Shown here: positions 7,471 to 11,840 of the stretch, piece after piece
Layout of the letters: the number at the start of each line of letters is the position of its first letter
Numbering within the stretch: the first letter of the stretch is position 1
Assembly: GCA_044378055.1 (NCBI GenBank)
Contig: JBILXY010000024.1
Coordinates: forward strand, 1-11,840
DNA from: JBILXY01 sp044378055
GTDB lineage: Bacteria > Patescibacteriota > JACMRA01
Direction of reading: 5' to 3'
DNA length: 11,840 nucleotides
Notes under the pieces: model-generated
What the model saw: the letters and a program-made list of their open reading frames with translations, nothing else
What the model was told of the DNA's origin: nothing
Database searches by the model: none
Program-made: the position numbers and the translations under genes

Positions 7471-8253
7471 ATGGTTGGCTTTTACGATAGCGGAGTAGGT
7501 GGGCTTACTATTTTGAGTGAAGTTTTAAAATTACAACCAAATTTTCCGTATATTTATTATGCAGATACAGAAGCAATGCCACTTGGAGATAAGTCTGTAG
7601 AGTTTATAAGAAATAGAGTTAAAGAAGCTTGTATCCAGCTTTTTGCACAAGGTTGCGAAGTAGTAGTGCTGGCTTGTAATACGGCCAGTGTTGTTACCAT
7701 TCGGCATATTCAGCAGGTTTGGCTTAAAGAAAATTACCCAAATAAACAAGTTTTAAGTATAACTAAACCGCTGCTAGAGTGGTCGGAAAATGTTTTAGAA
7801 AAATATAAAAAGAGACAGGGAATTTTACTTTCCACAAATGCAACTCACGATGCAGGATTTTATCAGTATGAATTAATTCTGAATGGTTTTGAAAATTGTA
7901 AATCTCTTCCAATGACTGGGCTTGCTGACGCTATTGAAAATTCTGATACTAAATCAATCTCCAGCATAGTTGAAAATAAAATAAAATTGCAGAAACTTGA
8001 TACACAGAAAATTGAATATATTATTTTAGCCTGCACTCATTACAAATGGGCGATAAAAGAAATTAAAAATATATTTCCTAAAGCTAAAATAGTAGAACCT
8101 AGTGAAATTGTTGCCTTAGAATTATTGGATTATCTTTCTAGACATCCTGAATTCTCTTCGAGCAAAAAACTCCAATCAAAATTTATTATCACGGGGGAGG
8201 TGGATAATTTTAATAGGTTTTTGGAAAGGTTGGAAATAGCTCCAGTTATTTAA
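7471..8253 (+). CDS. murI: glutamate racemase
   Basis: This cofactor-independent racemase converts L-glutamate to D-glutamate for peptidoglycan peptides. At 260 residues it has the usual length. The motifs are in order: FYDSGVGGLT (4-13, with D6 and S7), YYADTEAMPLGDKS (29-42), first catalytic cysteine in ACNTAS (C69, N70, T71), STNATHDAGFYQ in the middle, and second catalytic cysteine in ACTHY (C188, T189, H190). All key residues are present, so the enzyme should be active. Aspartate racemase is the main alternative; the GVGGLT and ACTHY motifs favour glutamate. The ATG at 7471 lies 6 nt after the SPFH gene without a Shine-Dalgarno sequence. The gene converges on ftsA. Its presence indicates that the cell makes its own D-Glu and hence a peptidoglycan wall. 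Confidence 0.92.
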   Translation: MVGFYDSGVGGLTILSEVLKLQPNFPYIYYADTEAMPLGDKSVEFIRNRVKEACIQLFAQGCEVVVLACNTASVVTIRHIQQVWLKENYPNKQVLSITKPLLEWSENVLEKYKKRQGILLSTNATHDAGFYQYELILNGFENCKSLPMTGLADAIENSDTKSISSIVENKIKLQKLDTQKIEYIILACTHYKWAIKEIKNIFPKAKIVEPSEIVALELLDYLSRHPEFSSSKKLQSKFIITGEVDNFNRFLERLEIAPVI

Positions 8254-8324
8254 TTTGTAAATATCAGATTTAATATTACATCCAATACATTCCCTTAAAA
8301 ACTTTGTGTTCGGTATTTTATGGC

Positions 8325-8351
8325 TTTGGATCCTGAAACCTTTTTCAGGAT
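8325..8351. repeat. dispersed palindromic repeat, copy 2
   Basis: The 25 nt at 8325-8349 are identical to 202-226. Here the hairpin is a perfect 9-bp stem, ATCCTGAAA / TTTCAGGAT, around CCTT. It lies between the convergent murI and ftsA genes. Beyond the core the two copies diverge. No T-run follows on the + strand, so a terminator role is possible but not shown. Confidence 0.75.
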
Positions 8352-8375
8352 GGCAACCTCATTAACTTCATAATC

Positions 8376-8404
8376 ACCGTAGGGGAGACTCCCAGTCTCC
8401 CGGT
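8376..8404. other. strong intergenic hairpin between convergent genes
   Basis: GGGAGACT (8383-8390) pairs perfectly with AGTCTCCC (8394-8401) around a CCC loop. The flanking ACC (8376-8378) and GGT (8402-8404) can extend it after a small bulge. It sits 24 nt past the ftsA stop and may protect or end the ftsA and murI transcripts. There is no T-run, so it is not a classical terminator. It may belong to the same repeat unit as the palindrome at 8325-8351. Confidence 0.55.
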
Positions 8405-8427
8405 TAATAATGCCACACCATTTAAAC

Positions 8428-9702
8428 CTAACTAAAAGGCCAAAGTTTTCTTATCATGCCGCCAACGCCTCCATTGCCATCGCCGGTGGAGTTTCTTGTT
8501 GTTGAAGCACCTTTGTTCACTTTGTAGCTGGCCATATCCTCAGAGTGATATAATGAATAAGCGGCTAGGGCTATAACATTAATAAAAGCAGGGTCGCCGT
8601 TATAATCTGGTACAAATTCTACTACATTTCTATCGAAAGCGTACTTGAAAATTGGTAGTTTTAAAATATCTTTAGCAACCTCTTCAATTCCTTTCAAAGC
8701 AGAACCACCACCTACTAAAACTGCACCTCCCGGTAATTGTGAATTTTTCCCCATCTTTCTAAGTTCACGGTTAATAAACATGAAAATTTCTTCAATTCTT
8801 GCTCTGGAAACTGAATTTACTTCGCTAATTTTAAAAGTTTCATTAATCTGTAAATCGGCATTATACATTTCAATTTCATCTATCTCTTTGTTGCTGTCGA
8901 TGTGGAAATTAACATATTGTTTCTTAATTTCTTCGGCCATTTCCATAGTGGTTTGAAGTCCAACAGCTAAATCTGCAGTAATATGATCGCTACCTACTGG
9001 AATTACTCCACTGGTGAAAATTTCTTCATTTTCCCACACAATAAAGGAAGTAGAAGTGTAACCAATATCTACTAAAATTGTTCCTGCCTTTTTCTGCCTT
9101 AACGAAAGCAAAAAATCGCCAGAAGCTAAAGGTGTAAAAATCTGATTAGAAATTTCAACCCCTGCTTGTTGAATTACTTTAGAAAAATTTCTTAAATAGC
9201 TTGTTTCAACGCTTACAATTAAAGTTTTAGCCTCTAATTTCGAGCCAATCATTCCAACTGGGTATCTTATTCCACCTTGGTTATCTATGCTGAAATTTCT
9301 TGGAATAACATGGATAATTTCGCTATTATTAATTCCAAAGGCTTTAGTAAGACTGTCTTGAATAACTCTATCAACATCGCTATCTAAAATTTCGTTATCG
9401 CTTCTGGAAACAATAATTAAACCATCAGAATTGGTAAATGAAACCGCCATTCCGTTAATTCCAAAAACTGCTCTTTTTATAGGTAGGCCAATAATACTTT
9501 CAGCCTGATTAATCGTTTCGATCAAAGCTTCTGTGGCCTCACTCATGTTGGTTACAATACCTTTTCTTATTCCATTGCTTGTTCTTTCAACAAGGGCCAA
9601 AATTTGTACCTTATCTTGTTCGTCTAAGGCATCTTTGGCAATAGCAAGCTTAATGGAGTTAGATCCAATATCTATTGCAACTAAGTAAGGATCGCGTGCC
9701 AC
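8428..9702 (-). CDS. ftsA: cell division protein FtsA
   Basis: FtsA is an actin-like ATPase that binds FtsZ and anchors the Z-ring to the inner face of the membrane. The 424 residues match the family length. Phosphate-1 motif: VAIDIGSNSIKLAIA (8-22). The FtsA-specific 1C subdomain follows at about 84-165. Phosphate-2 motif: ILVDIGYTSTSFIVW (209-223). Adenosine motif: GGAVLVGGGSALKGIEE (325-341). After a Gly/Ser/Thr/Asn-rich linker (about 396-415) the protein ends in GGMIRKLWPFS, the amphipathic C-terminal membrane-targeting helix. The start is GTG at 9702; an in-frame TAG lies just upstream, so it cannot extend. rpsU ends 9 nt before it. Unlike most ftsA genes, it is not followed by ftsZ; murI faces it instead. 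PilM or DnaK-type actin folds are less likely because of the 1C domain and the C-terminal helix. Confidence 0.92.
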   Translation of the reverse strand: MARDPYLVAIDIGSNSIKLAIAKDALDEQDKVQILALVERTSNGIRKGIVTNMSEATEALIETINQAESIIGLPIKRAVFGINGMAVSFTNSDGLIIVSRSDNEILDSDVDRVIQDSLTKAFGINNSEIIHVIPRNFSIDNQGGIRYPVGMIGSKLEAKTLIVSVETSYLRNFSKVIQQAGVEISNQIFTPLASGDFLLSLRQKKAGTILVDIGYTSTSFIVWENEEIFTSGVIPVGSDHITADLAVGLQTTMEMAEEIKKQYVNFHIDSNKEIDEIEMYNADLQINETFKISEVNSVSRARIEEIFMFINRELRKMGKNSQLPGGAVLVGGGSALKGIEEVAKDILKLPIFKYAFDRNVVEFVPDYNGDPAFINVIALAAYSLYHSEDMASYKVNKGASTTRNSTGDGNGGVGGMIRKLWPFS

Positions 9703-9711
9703 AGTCTATAG

Positions 9712-9924
9712 TTATTTTTTACTTATTCTGTCTAATACTGTTTGATTTTCAGCGTAATTAGCAATGCGCATTGCTTTCCTCTTTTTCTCTAAATGGGATA
9801 AAGGTTTTTCGGCGTGTTTAGTCTTTCTTTTTCTAGCAATTAAATTGCTCTTTTTAACTCTTTTAAGAAACATGCTAACAACTTTTTGGCTAGAGTCTTC
9901 TCGGTTTTTTTTAACAAAAATCAT
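9712..9924 (-). CDS. rpsU: small ribosomal subunit protein bS21-like
   Basis: A highly basic 70-residue protein. IFVKKNREDSSQKVVSMFLKRVKKSNLI (2-29) followed by a basic tract and EKPLSHLEKKRKAMR (39-53) matches the bS21 layout: short beta start, helix, then a basic helix preceded by the EKPS-like motif. bS21 binds the 30S platform beside the 3' end of 16S rRNA, where the anti-Shine-Dalgarno lies. It is somewhat divergent, with an unusual tail (NYAENQTVLDRISKK), so assignment rests on size, charge and pattern. It lies 9 nt upstream of ftsA and downstream of rplS and a membrane gene. The ATG at 9924 has no Shine-Dalgarno sequence. Confidence 0.75.
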   Translation of the reverse strand: MIFVKKNREDSSQKVVSMFLKRVKKSNLIARKRKTKHAEKPLSHLEKKRKAMRIANYAENQTVLDRISKK

Positions 9925-9930
9925 AATATG

Positions 9931-9959
9931 GGTATGGGAATAAAATTTTAACCTGTCAA
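9931..9959 (-). promoter_or_regulatory. candidate promoter of rpsU-ftsA
   Basis: A perfect TTGACA (9959-9954, read on the - strand) is followed after 17 nt by a poor -10 box, CATACC (9936-9931). The predicted transcript start is at 9924, the A of the rpsU ATG. This repeats the arrangement at marR and would give a leaderless mRNA. The weak -10 keeps confidence low. Confidence 0.35.
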
Positions 9960-10012
9960 CGAAGAAAGATAATTATTGATTTAATCTATAAAAACTATAG
10001 AGAAAATAATTC

Positions 10013-10375
10013 TTAACTTTCCTTATCTTCAAATTTAGTGAAGAAGATAGTAACAAGGGAGGCGGCAGGAATAGCAAGGGCTAACCAAACCAAATTGGAT
10101 TTGTCTGTGAAAGACAAAAGGTAAGGTAAGAAGGTCTGAATAATTGAAAGTACGAATACAGTCAGTAAAACCAATTTTTTACTAATAAAGCTTAATTTTG
10201 GTAAGTCTTTATCGGCTGAAATAAGTGTTGCAACAAGAATAAGTAAACCAATTATAGATAAACTAAGTTTGGCTTGAAGTGGAGCACTTGAATCTAATAA
10301 CCATGGCAAAGCAATGTTTAACGCTGCTAAAACATAGTTTATGTAAATGAAATAATTGTACGATAGTAAGTTCAT
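10013..10375 (-). CDS. small four-TM membrane protein of unknown function
   Basis: I do not recognise a family. The 120-residue protein has four hydrophobic segments at about 8-27, 35-53, 66-89 and 94-112, with short polar links (ADKDLPKLSFISKK at 54-67) and an acidic/basic C-terminal tail (KFEDKES). The ATG at 10375 comes one base after the TAA of rplS, so it is very likely translated by re-initiation after rplS. The gap to the next gene (rpsU) is 88 nt. Position next to ribosomal protein genes suggests steady expression but says nothing definite about its role. Confidence 0.75.
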   Translation of the reverse strand: MNLLSYNYFIYINYVLAALNIALPWLLDSSAPLQAKLSLSIIGLLILVATLISADKDLPKLSFISKKLVLLTVFVLSIIQTFLPYLLSFTDKSNLVWLALAIPAASLVTIFFTKFEDKES

Positions 10376-10376
10376 A

Positions 10377-10760
10377 TTATTTGACAGTTGCTGCTTTAAC
10401 TTTTCTAGTTCTTACAGATTTAGCTGGATCTTTAACATCTCTTAAATTATATAGTTTAGATCTTCTGCCTCGCTGTAATGGTGTTACTAAAACAATCTTA
10501 GAAATTAGTGGAGAGTGCAAAGGAAATACTCTTTCTACTTTAATTCCGGCTGTAGCATTTTTTAATACTGTAAAAGAAGCATCGTTACCTTTTCCGTTTC
10601 TGCAGCTAATTACAACACCGCTGAATACTTGAATTCTTTCCTTATCACCTTCAATAATTCTGTAATGAACATCAACACTTGTACCTGGTTTAAATTCAGG
10701 AAGGTCGGTTCTAAGTTGGGCTTTGACTACTGAACTATTCAGAATCTTTAAATTAGACAT
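10377..10760 (-). CDS. rplS: large ribosomal subunit protein bL19
   Basis: The 127-residue protein shows the full bL19 pattern: LPEFKPGTSVDVHYRIIEGDKERIQVFSGVVI (20-51), then the diagnostic VERVFPLHSPLISKIVLV (75-92) and RRSKLYNLRD (99-108). The basic C-terminal extension (VKDPAKSVRTRKVKAATVK) is slightly longer than in Escherichia coli. bL19 sits at the 30S-50S interface of the large subunit. The usual trmD/rimM/rpsP partners are absent here; instead it leads a - strand run of a membrane gene, rpsU and ftsA. The ATG at 10760 has no Shine-Dalgarno sequence. Confidence 0.96.
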   Translation of the reverse strand: MSNLKILNSSVVKAQLRTDLPEFKPGTSVDVHYRIIEGDKERIQVFSGVVISCRNGKGNDASFTVLKNATAGIKVERVFPLHSPLISKIVLVTPLQRGRRSKLYNLRDVKDPAKSVRTRKVKAATVK

Positions 10761-10765
10761 AGATA

Positions 10766-10802
10766 ATTATATAATACAAAGAAAACTTCCAGGTTTAGTC
10801 AA
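10766..10802 (-). promoter_or_regulatory. candidate promoter of rplS
   Basis: On the - strand, TTGACT (10802-10797) is followed by TATTAT (10776-10771) after 20 nt. An overlapping perfect TATAAT (10771-10766) lies even closer to the gene. Both spacings are longer than the ideal 17 nt. Either -10 box puts the transcript start within about 4 nt of the rplS ATG, so the mRNA would have almost no leader. Confidence 0.35.
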
Positions 10803-10814
10803 GAGAGAGGCAAT

Positions 10815-10854
10815 ACACCCAAATTGATAAGGTGTCGAATCCTATTCCCACCTT
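10815..10854. other. two competing hairpins upstream of rplS
   Basis: AAGGTG (10829-10834) can pair with CACCTT (10849-10854), with an inner AAT/ATT stem. Alternatively, GGTGT (10831-10835) can pair with ACACC (10815-10819). The two pairings exclude each other. No T-run follows on either strand. The segment lies upstream of the candidate rplS promoter, so a leader switch is unlikely unless transcription starts further upstream. Confidence 0.35.
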
Positions 10855-10858
10855 GCCC

Positions 10859-10905
10859 ACGCTTCTAACCCTCCACCCGTTTCTTCTTCCCTACGCTTCT
10901 AACCC
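10859..10905. repeat. 13-bp direct repeat beside the GC-rich element
   Basis: ACGCTTCTAACCC occurs at 10859-10871 and again, 34 nt later, at 10893-10905. The second copy is part of the left end of the GC-rich element. A related sequence (ACGCTACATAACCC) is read from the other strand at the right end. The extra copy may be a remnant of a second, partly deleted element end. Confidence 0.6.
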
Positions 10906-11086
10906 CCGTCTCCTTCGGAGCCACTCCCTTTACGGACACTCATGTCGTTCGGGGAACCCGAACTGTACCGGTGTCTCAATGGGGAATTGCCGGCACTTTG
11001 GCCACGGGCTAGTAAACTACGCCCCTACGGCCTTTCTCCCTTGTAAAGGGAGGTGCCCAACGGGCGGAGGGTTATGTAGCGTAGGG
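10889..11086. mobile_element. MITE-like GC-rich element with terminal inverted repeats
   Basis: A 198-bp block, clearly GC-richer than its surroundings, has matching inverted ends. CCCTACGCT (10889-10897) mirrors AGCGTAGGG (11078-11086), AACCC (10901-10905) mirrors GGGTT (11069-11073), and CTCCCTTTAC (10924-10933) mirrors GTAAAGGGAG (11043-11052). Between these, each arm holds a small hairpin of different sequence but equal form: CTCC-TTC-GGAG on the left, GCCC-AAC-GGGC on the right. The core has GTTCGGG-GAA-CCCGAAC (10947-10963), closed further out by GACAC/GTGTC. The right arm has CTCCCTT-GTA-AAGGGAG. There is no transposase gene, so it would be a non-autonomous element or a structured RNA. 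I see no clear target-site duplication. Open frames across it look accidental. Confidence 0.6.
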
Positions 11087-11093
11087 GAGAGGC

Positions 11094-11840
11094 TTACAAT
11101 CCTGAACCTCCAATACTAGTTACTCCAATAGAACCAGCTTTGAAATCATAGTTACTGTATAATAAGTAATTCTTTGAAGTTGCTCCGCTTATTGTTACTG
11201 CAGTTATTTCAAAATCTACATTCCAGAATAGTTGATCTGCTGTAAGAAGAGTTGAAGTACATCCTGTTGAGTTGTTGTAGGCTACAGAGGAAGATAGACT
11301 TCTCCATGTAGTATCAGATTTGAATTTGTATCTGAAGGTACAAGTTGTTGTATAAGAAGGTTGTTCTAATCTTGTATCTTTTAGAGTTAAGATTAAGTTA
11401 TCTGCTGTAGTACTTCCACTTCCTCCATATCTTTTAGCTAGGGCTTGGGTTGGAGAATAGGTTAAGGCTGTGTCGAATAGGGCACATGGGTTAGTGGAGG
11501 AACAAAGTGTTGATGCTGTAGTTAGGTTTATTACTCCTTTGTTGTTCCAAGTAGCAGGGGTTGTTCCTTTTCCTAATTGTACATTACCGTTTCCTGGTGT
11601 TAATGGGTTTGGTGTTCCTACAGTGGTTATTCCTGTACAAACTAAGTTAGAGCTTGAGATTGTACATGATGATACAGGAGTAGAGTTATTAGTGCTTTGG
11701 TTAGTTCTAGCTTGAATTCCTCCAGAAGGTAATACGAAAGGCCCTGTTCCGTTAATAGGGAATGTACATGTGTAAGTTGTTCCTATACTTACATTGGTAG
11801 AAGCAGTACAATCTGTAGAGTTAGAAAGTGAACCTGGGCC
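11094..11840 (-). CDS. C-terminal part of a large secreted surface protein (partial)
   Basis: An uninterrupted 248-codon frame runs from the window edge (11840) to TAA at 11096-11094. No ATG, GTG or usable TTG occurs in it, so the start lies outside. The sequence is very rich in Thr, Ser, Asn and Gly with few charged residues, and has eight spaced cysteines (DCT, YTCTF, SSCTI, LVCTG, TLCSS, NPCAL, TTCTF, TGCTS). This is typical of disulfide-bonded, beta-rich extracellular proteins. Recognisable parts are PFVLPSGGIQAR, KGTTPATWNNKG and LILTLKDTRLEQPSYTTTC. I cannot name a family. The protein ends abruptly in TSIGGSGL with no anchor, LPXTG motif or terminal TM. Its stop lies 7 nt before the end of the GC-rich element, so the 3' end may have been altered by that element. 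Confidence 0.75.
   Translation of the reverse strand, partial: GPGSLSNSTDCTASTNVSIGTTYTCTFPINGTGPFVLPSGGIQARTNQSTNNSTPVSSCTISSSNLVCTGITTVGTPNPLTPGNGNVQLGKGTTPATWNNKGVINLTTASTLCSSTNPCALFDTALTYSPTQALAKRYGGSGSTTADNLILTLKDTRLEQPSYTTTCTFRYKFKSDTTWRSLSSSVAYNNSTGCTSTLLTADQLFWNVDFEITAVTISGATSKNYLLYSNYDFKAGSIGVTSIGGSGL

Noticed and set aside
8645..8956. 103-codon + strand open frame opposite ftsA
   Set aside because: It is the reverse of conserved FtsA sequence, including the adenosine motif.
9980..10005. AT-only hairpin (CTATA/TATAG) between the four-TM gene and rpsU as a terminator
   Set aside because: The stem is only A-T pairs apart from one G-C and is too weak; no T-run follows its stem.
10859..10905. 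Possible CRISPR array (repeat of 13 bp)
   Set aside because: Only two short direct copies plus one diverged inverted copy, no regular spacers and no cas genes.
10832..11119. 95-codon + strand open frame over the GC-rich block
   Set aside because: It crosses the inverted-repeat element and the end of the surface-protein gene; the Pro/Leu/Cys/Gly-rich translation reflects the hairpins, not a protein.
11470..11715. 81-codon + strand open frame at the right end
   Set aside because: It lies opposite the clean - strand surface-protein frame, which has coherent Thr/Ser/Asn composition and spaced cysteines.

Overview
The window reads as one stretch of a small, AT-rich bacterial chromosome (roughly one third G+C by eye). 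It has short intergenic gaps, almost no recognisable Shine-Dalgarno sequences, single-copy housekeeping genes and a large secreted surface protein. This style fits a Candidate Phyla Radiation (Patescibacteria) bacterium, for example a Dojkabacteria, WWE3 or Microgenomates relative. That placement is an inference; there is no rRNA or other decisive marker here. The standard genetic code is used throughout.

Left part (1-4283, + strand): a gene-free leader with a bidirectional terminator and one copy of a dispersed palindromic repeat is followed by a two-gene unit. This unit is a MarR-family repressor and, 9 nt later, a 1159-residue RND transporter. A 13-bp perfect palindrome lies between the candidate -35 and -10 boxes, which suggests MarR autorepression. 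The pump has no membrane-fusion or outer-membrane partner in the window, unusual residues in TM4 and TM10, and a predicted thirteenth membrane segment.

Middle (4295-6495, - strand): an ECF-like sigma factor gene with a convincing housekeeping promoter is followed, 10 nt later, by a 509-residue single-pass membrane protein. The second protein has a short cytoplasmic tail and a six-cysteine outer region that may be two tandem domains. Together they look like a sigma / membrane regulator (anti-sigma-like) pair with no standard zinc anti-sigma motif.

6604-8253 (+ strand): an SPFH/prohibitin-like membrane protein and glutamate racemase (murI), 6 nt apart. murI faces ftsA across a 174-nt gap that holds a second copy of the palindromic repeat and another strong hairpin.

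8428-10760 (- strand): in transcription order rplS (bL19), a four-TM protein separated from it by one base, rpsU (bS21-like) and ftsA. This ties ribosomal proteins to the divisome membrane anchor; no ftsZ is present in the window.

Right end (10761-11840): a GC-rich, hairpin-rich element of about 200 bp with 45-bp imperfect terminal inverted repeats lies between rplS and the 3' end of a Thr/Ser/Asn-rich, cysteine-containing surface protein. That protein is read on the - strand and runs off the window. It has no ATG, GTG or TTG start in the visible part, so a start-based ORF search misses it.
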